Of a DNA stretch of 17,609 bases, positions 1 through 7,651 are shown piece by piece (position 1 is the stretch's first letter; each line of letters starts with the position of its first letter). The position numbers and the translations under genes were made by a program. This DNA comes from Clostridia bacterium (lineage in GTDB: Bacteria > Bacillota > Clostridia > Oscillospirales > CAG-272): assembly GCA_017408535.1 (NCBI GenBank), contig JAFQUL010000210.1, positions 1 to 17,609 of the forward strand, in the 5' to 3' direction. The notes under the pieces are model-generated. The model saw nothing but the letters and a program-made list of their open reading frames with translations. It had not been told where the DNA came from and ran no database searches.

Positions 1-2
1 AT

Positions 3-1610
3 CCTTTGCTTGGGTACAATTATGCGGTATTTTCCGCCGATGAGCCGGAGGATTCCGACGTCCGTCTGCTTGTAAAATGGATACAGTCTGATGCGGGCCA
101 GCAGGTGGTGACCGATGCAGGTTACGTCCCGTACCGAAAGGTCGAGGGACTTACTTTGCCGGATCCCACAAGCAGAGAGCTTTATACCGCCGAGGCATCC
201 TCCGAAATCAAGAAGCCTGATATGGCAGAAGACCATTATTACCAGACCGTTATAGACGAGGATTATTTTGACAGTGCTGTAACTACACCTCTCAGAGGTT
301 ACGACATATTCATGTCAGATACGCTTAACAGAAAAGTAAATGATTTTATTATGAATTCATTTAGTGAGTTTTCGGGTTTTGATGAAGAGGTGTATACCGA
401 ATACCTCAATGAATTGAACGATATCTATGAGAAAAGGATAGGCCGCAGCTTGGGTTTTGGTTATGATTCGACTAACAAATACTTTGTTCGAACATCTGTA
501 AAAAACGGCTATCTTTCTGTGACGGTTGCTATCATTTACTGTGACGGCACACAGGTAAGGGAAAAATATTTTTATGACGTACGTACCGCCGTATTCGATA
601 TTTATACCGAAGAGAGGCTTGAGCTTTCCGACCTGTTCTTTGACGGTGTCGACTTTGTTCCGTTACTTAACAATTATCTTGCTGCTGAGTCGCTTATGCC
701 CTATTCCGGCTTTGGAACTTGCCATGAAATGAAGCGTGATTTCTCCGGACTTTGCACAGACAATTTTACTTTTACGGCAGACAGTATAATTTTCGGAAGG
801 GATTCTGATTTTGTATGCGGCGGTGTCGAGCTTTCGCTATCCGGCCTGGATGAGTATATGGTCACATCTGTACCCCGTGACATGAAAGGAAAACTTAAGG
901 AAACAGTGCCGATATATAAAATTATAAAAAGCGGAGGCGGCAGTGCCGCAGAAAAAGAGGAAACCATTGACGTATGGTATCTTGCCAAAGGAAATGCTTT
1001 TGTGTCTGATGCGGTATGTGACAAGGTAAACACTTTTGCAAAGAATTTGTATGAAAGCTATTTTACGCAGGAAAAGCTGAATGAAAACGCAAAAAACAGA
1101 GGTTATGACGCAGAAAAAGTTACCTTTGATTTTGGCTGGCCTTCATTAAACATCAATGTTATGGGAAAACGTTATATAGAATTCACCGGTGTTAATTTGG
1201 CTTACTCGTATAATGATGATAAGAGCTTCGGTATTATACCCGGAAATGAAGAGAGAAATTTTTATTATTATTTTGATCCCGAGACCGGAGAAGAATTAAA
1301 CTTAGACGATAACACGCTCTTCATCGACGGATGGCAGAAAGTCGCAAGCTATTATTACAATAGTAGTTTTAACGGCAAAACAAATTATTACCTGGATGAG
1401 CCTTTTGCTACTGAAGAAGGTATTAAATCCGGTGTTAAATATGACAAAAATCTTGACATCGGAAACTGTACCGTAAAAAATATACAGGGTTATAATATTA
1501 GCGCTTCCCAGCCGGACTTTGAGATGATCGATAAGCTCGTTTATATTGACGTATTAACCGAGAGCGGCGACAGAGTAGCAATATTTGTACCTCGTGAATA
1601 CATAAAATAA
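3..1610 (+). CDS. PstS-like solute-binding tail fused to DUF3298-like repeats (5' partial)
   Basis: The reading frame is open from the window edge, so the N-terminus and any signal peptide are missing. The first 50 or so residues (LLVKWIQSDAGQQVV, then GYVPYRKV) look like the last helix and tail of a PstS-type phosphate-binding or related solute-binding protein. The rest resembles DUF3298/RsiV-type extracellular domains. One unit has a typical strand-turn pattern (FDIYTEERLELSDLFF, followed about 70 residues later by GGVELSLSGLDEYM). A second, more diverged unit contains YYFDPETGEELNLDD. A glycine/serine-rich linker (KSGGGSAAEKEE) sits between them. No catalytic motif is visible. I infer an exported or lipid-anchored protein with a sensing or binding role. 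No neighbour on the same strand gives it a context. Domain names are from pattern recognition, and the ligand is unknown. Confidence 0.75.
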   Translation, partial: PLLGYNYAVFSADEPEDSDVRLLVKWIQSDAGQQVVTDAGYVPYRKVEGLTLPDPTSRELYTAEASSEIKKPDMAEDHYYQTVIDEDYFDSAVTTPLRGYDIFMSDTLNRKVNDFIMNSFSEFSGFDEEVYTEYLNELNDIYEKRIGRSLGFGYDSTNKYFVRTSVKNGYLSVTVAIIYCDGTQVREKYFYDVRTAVFDIYTEERLELSDLFFDGVDFVPLLNNYLAAESLMPYSGFGTCHEMKRDFSGLCTDNFTFTADSIIFGRDSDFVCGGVELSLSGLDEYMVTSVPRDMKGKLKETVPIYKIIKSGGGSAAEKEETIDVWYLAKGNAFVSDAVCDKVNTFAKNLYESYFTQEKLNENAKNRGYDAEKVTFDFGWPSLNINVMGKRYIEFTGVNLAYSYNDDKSFGIIPGNEERNFYYYFDPETGEELNLDDNTLFIDGWQKVASYYYNSSFNGKTNYYLDEPFATEEGIKSGVKYDKNLDIGNCTVKNIQGYNISASQPDFEMIDKLVYIDVLTESGDRVAIFVPREYIK

Positions 1611-1700
1611 CTTATCAATTATCACGATAAGGCAAATGCCGCTTCAAACCGTGACAGCATTATAGAGATAATAAACAGCATTAAAGCAGTGGAAAAATAA
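1611..1700 (+). other. In-frame open tail after the stop of the first gene
   Basis: Directly after the TAA at 1608-1610, the same frame stays open for 29 sense codons to a second TAA at 1698-1700. The encoded peptide is protein-like: charged and hydrophobic residues alternate as in an amphipathic helix (SIIEIINSIKAVEK at the end). There is no ribosome binding site or start codon of its own. It may be a former C-terminus cut off by a nonsense mutation, or simply chance. Expression is not supported by the sequence alone. Confidence 0.3.
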
Positions 1701-1731
1701 AACAAAAGGGTGCAAGAAGTTTTCTTATACA

Positions 1732-1772
1732 AAAACCGGACGGGGCCGAAAAAAGCGGACCCGTCCGGTTTT
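1732..1772. terminator. Probable bidirectional rho-independent terminator
   Basis: A 16-base stem (arms 1732-1747 and 1757-1772, one mismatch, GACGGG core) closes a 9-base A-rich loop. Read on the minus strand it ends in TTTTTG shortly after the cysK stop. Read on the plus strand it ends in TTTTAT after the first gene. The convergent arrangement fits a shared terminator. Confidence 0.85.
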
Positions 1773-1794
1773 ATAATGATATTTCCAAATATTT

Positions 1795-2727
1795 TTATTC
1801 CGAGAACATTGCGGTGGACAGATATCTGTCGCCGGTGTCGGGGAGGAGAACTACGATGTTCTTACCCTTGTTTTCCGGGCGTTTTGCCACTGTTTTTGCG
1901 GCGGAAAGTGCGGCACCTGAGGATATTCCGCAGAGGATACCCTCGGTCTTACCCAGATTCCTGCCTGCGGAATAAGCGCTGGTATCACTTACTGTTATGA
2001 TCTCATCATATATTTCGGTATTAAGCACGTCGGGGAGGAACCCTGCGCCTATACCCTGGAGACTGTGGGGACCGCTCTTACCCTCGGTAAGGAAAGGAGA
2101 ATCAGAAGGCTCTACGCCGATGATCTGAACGTCCGGATTTTTTGATTTAAGATATTCACCCACACCGGTAATTGTCCCGCCGGTACCGATACCGCAGACG
2201 AAGATATCTACCTCTCCGTCGGTATCCTCCCATATCTCGGGTCCGGTGGTTGCTCTGTGCGCGGCGGCGTTAGCGGGATTTGAAAACTGGTCGGGAATAA
2301 AGCTGCCGGGGATCTCCTCTTTAAGCTCGTTTGCTTTTTTAATAGCACCCTTCATACCCTCATTTCCGGGAGTGAGGATAAGGGTAGCGCCGAAGGCACG
2401 CATCAGCTTCTGTCTTTCAATAGACATAGAATCGGGCATAACGATAATGGCATCATATCCTCTTGCGGCCGCTACCACTGCAAGACCGATACCTGTGTTA
2501 CCGGAGGTAGGCTCGATTATAACTCCTCCCTTTTTAAGGAGTCCCTTTTCCTCGGCGTCGTCTATCATTGCTTTTGCTACTCTGTCCTTTGCTGAGCCGC
2601 CGGGATTAAAGGACTCAAGCTTTGCAATAAGCTTTGCATCAAGAGAGTACTTCTTTTCGAACTTTTCAAGGCGGAGCAGGGGAGTTCTGCCGATAAGGGC
2701 TTCAATGGACGAATAGATTTTTGCCAT
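1795..2727 (-). CDS. cysK: Cysteine synthase A (O-acetylserine sulfhydrylase)
   Basis: A cytoplasmic PLP enzyme that makes L-cysteine from O-acetyl-L-serine and sulfide. At 310 residues it has the normal family length. Visible hallmarks are the PLP lysine in NPGGSAKDR (Lys47), the substrate loop TSGNTG (74-79), the phosphate-binding glycine turn GTGGTITG in the middle, and GISSGA near the C-terminus, which contacts the PLP ring. The ATG start is preceded by AGGAAG at a normal distance. It lies 78 bases downstream of the pantothenate kinase gene on the same strand, with a hairpin in the gap. O-acetylserine is the expected donor because the protein is short and lacks a CBS domain, but substrate choice (for example O-phosphoserine) cannot be settled from sequence. 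Confidence 0.96.
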   Translation of the reverse strand: MAKIYSSIEALIGRTPLLRLEKFEKKYSLDAKLIAKLESFNPGGSAKDRVAKAMIDDAEEKGLLKKGGVIIEPTSGNTGIGLAVVAAARGYDAIIVMPDSMSIERQKLMRAFGATLILTPGNEGMKGAIKKANELKEEIPGSFIPDQFSNPANAAAHRATTGPEIWEDTDGEVDIFVCGIGTGGTITGVGEYLKSKNPDVQIIGVEPSDSPFLTEGKSGPHSLQGIGAGFLPDVLNTEIYDEIITVSDTSAYSAGRNLGKTEGILCGISSGAALSAAKTVAKRPENKGKNIVVLLPDTGDRYLSTAMFSE

Positions 2728-2756
2728 AATGATCTTCCTTTCATTTCTATAAAAGG

Positions 2757-2792
2757 GCGGTACTGACCTATGAGACAGACAGTCGGTACCGC
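2757..2792 (-). terminator. Hairpin between coaW and cysK, weak terminator or attenuator
   Basis: Arms 2757-2767 and 2782-2792 pair over 11 bases with one G-U wobble around a 14-base loop. On the minus strand the stem is followed by CCTTTTAT, a short U run. It could end some coaW transcripts while letting others read through into cysK. The weak U-tract makes full termination uncertain. Confidence 0.45.
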
Positions 2793-2805
2793 TCAGTATG
2801 TTTAT

Positions 2806-3642
2806 TTAGTTCTTCCCGTCTGACAGAGCCGCACCGATAACGGTACCGAACTGGGAAAGCTCGGGAATGATAAAATTAACGTCGAACATATTGTTCAGAG
2901 TCTTGAAGGTACGGGGAGCCTGCTTAACTGAGGTAAGATTACCTACCAGCACGATATCCTTGATGCCGTGATTGCGTGCGGCAAAGATTGACATCATACC
3001 AACCGTCTCAAATACCATATTGATTATACCCAGGGCAATATCGCTCTTGGTGGCAAGATCGCTGACCTTACCGAAGTTGGATGCGGTCATAGACTCGGAC
3101 ATAGTTCCCATGTCCTTTTTAACTATGTCGTTGATGAGAAGGTCTATCTTTGAAAGGTCGCCCTCCTCTGCAACTGCCTCAATATGGGAGATCGTATCCA
3201 TACCGATAAGCTGCTTGGAAAGACCGAGAAGAGTACCTCCGCCAACACCTGTACCGCCCATATACTCAGGCTCATGACCCTTACGGGCATGAACGATAGC
3301 AGTACCGGTGCCCATGCTGACTACGATCGCCTCGTCAAGACCGGAGATGTAAAGTCCGCCAAGTCCCACACTCTGAAACTCGTCTACGTGACAGCACTGA
3401 AGGTCGTATATCTTTTCATTGGCAAAGGAGCTGCCGACACCGGTGATCATGATCTTGTCTATATCAGAGAGAGCAAGGAAATTGCTCTGAGTAAATTTTC
3501 CGAAAGCACCGTAGAGAGAGGTTATTGGATCGGTGGCACGGACAAAAAGAGGGGCGATGAGATCAAGACCCTCATTTTTCTTTCTGAATCCTACGATTTT
3601 CGTAGTGCTGCCGCCTACGTCTATACCGATAACTACGCTCAC
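2806..3642 (-). CDS. coaW: Type II pantothenate kinase
   Basis: Phosphorylates pantothenate with ATP, the first committed step of coenzyme A synthesis. It belongs to the ASKHA-fold, fumble-like type II family known from Staphylococcus. The N-terminal phosphate loop IGIDVGGSTTK (5-15), the candidate catalytic Glu88 in HVDEFQ, the GTGT turn (111-114) and the glycine-rich GGTGVGGGT (129-137) appear in family order. I chose the GTG at 3642 because GAAAGGA (3657-3651) lies 8 bases before it. The ATG at 3651 directly abuts that site. The frame continues 39 codons further upstream but reads as hydrophobic non-conserved sequence. Length is 278 residues, close to family size. Type II enzymes often escape CoA feedback inhibition, but that cannot be seen here. 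Transcription is divergent from the HAD phosphatase gene. Confidence 0.9.
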   Translation of the reverse strand: MSVVIGIDVGGSTTKIVGFRKKNEGLDLIAPLFVRATDPITSLYGAFGKFTQSNFLALSDIDKIMITGVGSSFANEKIYDLQCCHVDEFQSVGLGGLYISGLDEAIVVSMGTGTAIVHARKGHEPEYMGGTGVGGGTLLGLSKQLIGMDTISHIEAVAEEGDLSKIDLLINDIVKKDMGTMSESMTASNFGKVSDLATKSDIALGIINMVFETVGMMSIFAARNHGIKDIVLVGNLTSVKQAPRTFKTLNNMFDVNFIIPELSQFGTVIGAALSDGKN

Positions 3643-3668
3643 TATTATCATCCTTTCACGCTTGTGAC

Positions 3669-3697
3669 TTGAATTATACATAAATATGTTGTATAAT
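3669..3697 (+). promoter_or_regulatory. Sigma-A-type promoter for the HAD phosphatase gene
   Basis: TTGAAT (3669-3674) and a perfect TATAAT (3692-3697) are separated by 17 bases in the AT-rich divergent region. Transcription would begin near 3704, about 55 bases before the ATG. The opposite strand has a TATAAT (3678-3673) without a convincing -35 box that could serve coaW. Confidence 0.65.
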
Positions 3698-3758
3698 AAA
3701 CTTATTATAACAAATATTGATCTGTAAAGCAAGTACTTATAAAAAAAGGGGTAGCGAT

Positions 3759-4568
3759 ATGGGCGCACTCAGCGAAAAAAAAGTATTCATATTTGATATG
3801 GACGGAACTATCTATCTGGGATCGATAGTTTTTGACTTTGCCGTTAAGTTTATAAACCGCCTCCGTGAGAGCGGACGCAGAGTAATTTTCTTCACCAACA
3901 ATTCATCTCACAACGGTGAGTTTTATATGGAAAAGCTGACTAAAATGGGTTTTTCTCCTGCGAGAGAGGAGATAATGACGTCGGGCGATGTTACTATCGG
4001 CTTTCTTCGGAGATACCGCGCAGGGAAGAAGGTCTATCTTCTCGGCAACAGCCAGCTGAGAGCGGATTTTATTGCCGGCGGTATCGACCTTGCAAGTGAA
4101 GACGGAGAGGATGCGGATATCGTTGTAGCCGCATTTGATACTGAGCTTACATATGAGAAGCTGACCGCCGCCTGCCGTGCCATTGACAGAGGCGCTGAGT
4201 TTCTCTCCACTCACCCCGATTATCGTTGCCCCACCGAGGACGGCTTTATCCCGGACAGCGGTGCTATCTGTGCCGCTATCACTGCTGCGACCGGCAAGGA
4301 GCCTCAGTACTTCGGCAAGCCCTATGAGGCTACCGTTAATTACGTTGAGGAAAAGACAGGTGCTGAGAGAGGGGACGTTTGTATCTTCGGCGACCGCCTC
4401 TATACCGACATTGCTTTCGGTATCAAGCACGGAATAACCGCAGTTCTTGTTATGACAGGCGAGACGACCGAGGAAGATCTTGCCTCCGCACTGCCCGAGC
4501 ACAGACCCAATATAGTTCTTCCTTCTCTCAGAGAAGCCGAGACCGATGTGTTCGGGGACAATAACTGA
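3759..4568 (+). CDS. HAD-superfamily hydrolase, subfamily IIA (NagD/AraL-like phosphatase)
   Basis: A cytoplasmic Mg-dependent sugar-phosphate or nucleotide phosphatase of the HAD-IIA class. All four HAD motifs are present: nucleophile and acid Asp13/Asp15 in FDMDGT, motif II in FTNNSS (45-50), Lys187 in FGKPYEAT, and the metal-binding Asp212/Asp217 in IFGDRLYTD. The C2-type cap lies between motifs II and III, as in NagD and AraL. I chose the ATG at 3759 because AAGGGG ends 8 bases before it and motif I then sits at the usual distance from the N-terminus. A longer frame from 3717 starts before any ribosome binding site. Length is 269 residues. It may share a transcript with the genes downstream, where it could clear phosphorylated intermediates, but its substrate is unknown. 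Confidence 0.88.
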   Translation: MGALSEKKVFIFDMDGTIYLGSIVFDFAVKFINRLRESGRRVIFFTNNSSHNGEFYMEKLTKMGFSPAREEIMTSGDVTIGFLRRYRAGKKVYLLGNSQLRADFIAGGIDLASEDGEDADIVVAAFDTELTYEKLTAACRAIDRGAEFLSTHPDYRCPTEDGFIPDSGAICAAITAATGKEPQYFGKPYEATVNYVEEKTGAERGDVCIFGDRLYTDIAFGIKHGITAVLVMTGETTEEDLASALPEHRPNIVLPSLREAETDVFGDNN

Positions 4569-4649
4569 CAATTACAATATAAAATATAATACAGTAAAAC
4601 ACAGTAGCATCCACAGCGTCGCCAAATAAATAAAACGGAGAGAACGACT

Positions 4650-5528
4650 ATGGAAAAAAGAAAACGCAGATGGGGAGACAGAAAAGATGGAAGACGTCTC
4701 AGAACTCTTCACCCTATGAGCTATGTTGCACCCTACATCATGAAGGACCGTTCAGGTGCACAGAATCTTTTTGCTGACAGCTTTGATATCTCAGGCGCAG
4801 AACGCTACATACGGCAAAAAAAGGAAGAGGGTTATCCTGATTTCGGTATGCTTCACGTTATCATAGCGGCTTATCTGAGGGTAGCGGCCGAGAAGCCCGG
4901 TATTAACCGATTTGTCTCGGGACAGAGAATATTTGCCCGTAACGATGTGGAAGTGTGTATGGTCATCAAGAAGGAGATGACCGCAGAATCGGAAGAAACC
5001 TGTATAAAAGCGACATTCGACCGCAGTGAAACAGCCATTGAAGTATACGAGAAATTCTCAAAGCTTATTGAAGAATACCGCACTAACGGCGGCGATGATT
5101 CCTTTGAAAAAACAGTGGGGACACTTATTAAGTTCCCGGGGCTTTTCCTGCGTATGGCGGTACGGGTGCTTAAGATACTTGACTATTTCGGACGGCTGCC
5201 CGCGTCTCTTCTGAAGGTGAGCCCCTTTCACGGATCGCTGTTTCTTACCTCCATGGGAAGTCTCGGTATCCCGCCGGTACACCATCATTTGTATAATTTC
5301 GGCAATCTTCCCGTATTCCTTGCTTACGGTGCCAAGTATAATAAGCTGGTAACAGACAGAAGCGGAAATACCGTTAACCGCCGTCTTATGGATTTTACTG
5401 TATCTACCGATGATCGGATATGCGACGGCTTCTATTACGCATCCTGCATCAAGCAGTTTAAGCGTTATATCAAAAATCCATGGATACTTGATGAGAAGCC
5501 GAAGGAGATTATTGACGACGTTGACTGA
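4650..5528 (+). CDS. 2-oxoacid dehydrogenase E2/CAT-fold acyltransferase-like protein lacking the catalytic histidine
   Basis: A stand-alone protein of 292 residues resembling the catalytic core of dihydrolipoamide acyltransferases and chloramphenicol acetyltransferase. It has no lipoyl or subunit-binding domain, and no E1 or E3 gene is nearby. The C-terminal stretch STDDRICDGFYYA (252-264) matches the signature that reads DHRxxDG in E2 and HHxxxDG in CAT. The histidine that activates CoA or lipoamide is Asp255 here, while the structural Asp259-Gly260 is kept. Other features are SMGSLGIPPVHHHLYNFG, a strand typical of the fold, and a basic N-terminus (EKRKRRWGDRKDGRR). GGAGAG precedes the ATG. 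Its stop lies 30 bases before the uronate cluster, so co-transcription is likely. It could be a non-catalytic or altered-chemistry member, and its function is unknown. Confidence 0.8.
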   Translation: MEKRKRRWGDRKDGRRLRTLHPMSYVAPYIMKDRSGAQNLFADSFDISGAERYIRQKKEEGYPDFGMLHVIIAAYLRVAAEKPGINRFVSGQRIFARNDVEVCMVIKKEMTAESEETCIKATFDRSETAIEVYEKFSKLIEEYRTNGGDDSFEKTVGTLIKFPGLFLRMAVRVLKILDYFGRLPASLLKVSPFHGSLFLTSMGSLGIPPVHHHLYNFGNLPVFLAYGAKYNKLVTDRSGNTVNRRLMDFTVSTDDRICDGFYYASCIKQFKRYIKNPWILDEKPKEIIDDVD

Positions 5529-5558
5529 CAAAATAGAACATACTAAGGAGGTAGATCT

Positions 5559-6491
5559 GTGAAGATCTGTTTTATAGGAAGCTGTGGACACGCATACCGC
5601 ACATACCGTGAGATGCAGACTTGCGGGGATGCTGAATTCGTAGGTATAGCGCCCGGAAGTGAGCATGAGGATATTGACGCTCTCGATCGTTACGGTATGC
5701 CGGTCTATTCCTCCTACGAGGAAATGATCTGTACCACCCGTCCCGAGGTGGCCGTTATCTCTCCGGTGTTCGGTTTAACCGGTAAGATCGCCGTGTACTG
5801 TGCAGAAAGAGGAATAAACGTCTTCTGCGAGAAGCCGGTGGCATCTGATCTGTCAGAGCTTCGAGTGCTTGAAAAAGCAGTCAAAGAGAATAACATCCAT
5901 TTTTCCGCAATGCATTTTCTCCGCTTTACTCCCTCATTTTATGCCGCAGGCAAGCTGGTACGTGAGGGCGGAATAGGCGAAGTCAAGTTGATGACCGCAC
6001 AGAAAAGCTATAAATACGGCTCACGTCCCGAGTGGTATGCTGACCGTGGGCTTTATACCGGTACTATTCCCTGGATAGGTATCCACGCTATCGATTGGCT
6101 TTACTACTTTGGACAAAAGAAATTTTTGACCGTTAATGCCATACACAGCGGAAATCCTGAGATGACCGCGCTCTGCCAGTTTGAGCTTGAGGGCGGTGTT
6201 CCTGCGTCTGTAAATCTCGATTACTATCGACCTGGTACTGCGGCCACTCACGGCGACGACCGCATAAGAGTAGTTGGTAATGAAGGCGTAATTGAGGTAT
6301 TCGGGGACAGATACCAGCTTATAAACAAAGACGGTGAAAGTACCGTGTATCCGACAGAAGCACCTCTCCTTGCCCGTGATTATCTTTTAGGACGTGAGGA
6401 GCTGTCGGCAGAGGAGATATTTATGCTGACGAGGGTCGCTCTTATTGCACGTGAGTCGGCTGATAAAAAAGAAAAATTGAGGATAGAGTAA
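5559..6491 (+). CDS. Gfo/Idh/MocA-family NAD(P)-dependent oxidoreductase
   Basis: A predicted cytoplasmic sugar or cyclitol dehydrogenase of 310 residues, slightly short for the family. The N-terminal Rossmann segment is atypical: CFIGSCGHAYRT in place of the usual GxGxxG. The family signature EKP is clear at 91-93 (VFCEKPVAS), followed by the substrate-domain motif GIHAIDWLYYFG with His176 and Asp179 in the expected catalytic region. The GTG start is supported by a consensus AAGGAGGT (5545-5552) six bases upstream. The stop is two bases before the next gene, a second member of the same family, so the two are translationally linked. Position at the head of a galacturonate cluster suggests it acts on a uronic acid or modified oligosaccharide. 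The true substrate cannot be read from sequence. Confidence 0.88.
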   Translation: MKICFIGSCGHAYRTYREMQTCGDAEFVGIAPGSEHEDIDALDRYGMPVYSSYEEMICTTRPEVAVISPVFGLTGKIAVYCAERGINVFCEKPVASDLSELRVLEKAVKENNIHFSAMHFLRFTPSFYAAGKLVREGGIGEVKLMTAQKSYKYGSRPEWYADRGLYTGTIPWIGIHAIDWLYYFGQKKFLTVNAIHSGNPEMTALCQFELEGGVPASVNLDYYRPGTAATHGDDRIRVVGNEGVIEVFGDRYQLINKDGESTVYPTEAPLLARDYLLGREELSAEEIFMLTRVALIARESADKKEKLRIE

Positions 6492-6493
6492 AT

Positions 6494-7618
6494 ATGACAA
6501 AGATACTATTGGTTGGTGCGGGCGGATATGCCCACGTTTATTTGAATTTTTTACTTGATAATGAAGACAAGAGCATTGTGCTTGAGGGTGTAGTTGAAAA
6601 GTACCTTGATACTTGCCCGAGCAAGGATGAGCTGATAGCACACGGGATCCCGATATATACAGATATGGAGTCCTTCTATGCGGAACATACGGCAGATCTT
6701 GCCATAATATGTACTCCCACATTTCTTCACTCATCCCAGAGTATATGCGCTCTTTCCCACGGCTCCTACGTTCTTTGCGAAAAGCCGGTTGCACCTACGG
6801 TGAAAGAAGCCGAGGCAATGATGGAGGCAGAGGAAAAATACGGTAAGTGGATAGCCATAGGATATCAGTGGTCGTATTCTGACGAGATCCAGCACCTGAA
6901 GCGTGATATCCTTGACGGTGTATTCGGAAAGCCCCTTTCCTTCAAGACTGCGGTAAGCTGGCCGAGAAACAAGGACTATTACGGCAGAGGTGTAGGCTGG
7001 GCAGGCAGAGTAAGCCGTGACGGTGTAATGATACTTGATTCTATTGCCTCCAATGCCTGTGCCCATTACGTACATAATATGTTCTTTCTTTTGGGTGACG
7101 AGATGAATATTTCCGCTGAAGCCGAGGAGCTTGATGCTGTTCTGCTTCGCGCGAACGATATAGAAAACTTTGATACCTGTTCTCTTAAAATGGTGACCAA
7201 TGACGGAACAAAGCTCTATTTCATAGCTTCACACGCGGCGGAAAGCAAACGCGGACCGGAGTTTGAGTACCGTTTTGAGAATGCAACGGTACTGTTTACC
7301 GAGAGTGATGAGGAGATCAAGGTAATATTCCGTGACGGACGGGAGGTTTCCTACGGTGACCCCTTCTCAGACGTAATAAAAAAGCTGAAGGACTGTATTT
7401 TTGCAGTAAATAATTCCTCCGTACCGATATGTACCGTAAAGACTGCTTTCCCTCATACAAAGCTTATAGAGAGACTATACTACGATTTTGAGGTCCATGA
7501 TTTTCCGAAGGATCTTATCCGCTTCAGCGAGGAGGATAACAGAGTATACGTTGAGGGTCTTTATAAAGAGTTATACGATGCTTACGGCAAAGAAGATATG
7601 CTCTGCCGTTACCTTTGA
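6494..7618 (+). CDS. Second Gfo/Idh/MocA-family oxidoreductase
   Basis: A 374-residue cytoplasmic dehydrogenase-like protein with a clear dinucleotide loop VGAGGYAH (7-14) and the EKP signature at 96-98 (LCEKPVAP). The substrate domain contains the conserved-looking helix SIASNACAHYVHNMFF, with candidate Asp and His residues around LDSIAS and AHY. It is longer than its neighbour and clearly diverged from it, so the pair is not a recent duplication. It starts two bases after the preceding stop, using a weak GAGG site inside the upstream gene, which implies coupled translation. GH4 chemistry downstream passes through a 3-keto intermediate bound to NAD. Enzymes of this family often make or use 3-keto sugars, so a related redox step is a reasonable inference, but no reaction is established. 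Confidence 0.88.
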   Translation: MTKILLVGAGGYAHVYLNFLLDNEDKSIVLEGVVEKYLDTCPSKDELIAHGIPIYTDMESFYAEHTADLAIICTPTFLHSSQSICALSHGSYVLCEKPVAPTVKEAEAMMEAEEKYGKWIAIGYQWSYSDEIQHLKRDILDGVFGKPLSFKTAVSWPRNKDYYGRGVGWAGRVSRDGVMILDSIASNACAHYVHNMFFLLGDEMNISAEAEELDAVLLRANDIENFDTCSLKMVTNDGTKLYFIASHAAESKRGPEFEYRFENATVLFTESDEEIKVIFRDGREVSYGDPFSDVIKKLKDCIFAVNNSSVPICTVKTAFPHTKLIERLYYDFEVHDFPKDLIRFSEEDNRVYVEGLYKELYDAYGKEDMLCRYL

Positions 7619-7651
7619 ACCGATATAAATTAAAATTTAGGAGATATAATT

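Noticed and set aside
1795..2716. Open frames on the plus strand opposite cysK (for example 2246-2716)
   Set aside because: They mirror the well-supported cysK gene and their translations show no family features.
3643..3768. Upstream extension of coaW by 39-42 codons
   Set aside because: The extra residues are hydrophobic and non-conserved, run through the divergent promoter region, and the ribosome binding site lies just before the GTG at 3642.
3903..4571. Long minus-strand frame opposite the HAD phosphatase gene
   Set aside because: All four HAD motifs are on the plus strand; the opposite frame has no recognisable motif or ribosome binding site.
4565..4590. CTGACA and TATAAT as a promoter for the gene at 4650
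   Set aside because: The boxes are only 14 bases apart, too close for a normal sigma-A promoter; not listed as a feature.
4650..5528. Chloramphenicol acetyltransferase (resistance gene)
   Set aside because: Only the fold signature is shared; the catalytic histidine is missing and the length and context do not match a resistance enzyme.
5058..5666. Minus-strand frame spanning the end of the E2-like gene and the start of the first oxidoreductase
   Set aside because: It crosses two plus-strand genes and their ribosome binding sites and reads as low-information sequence.
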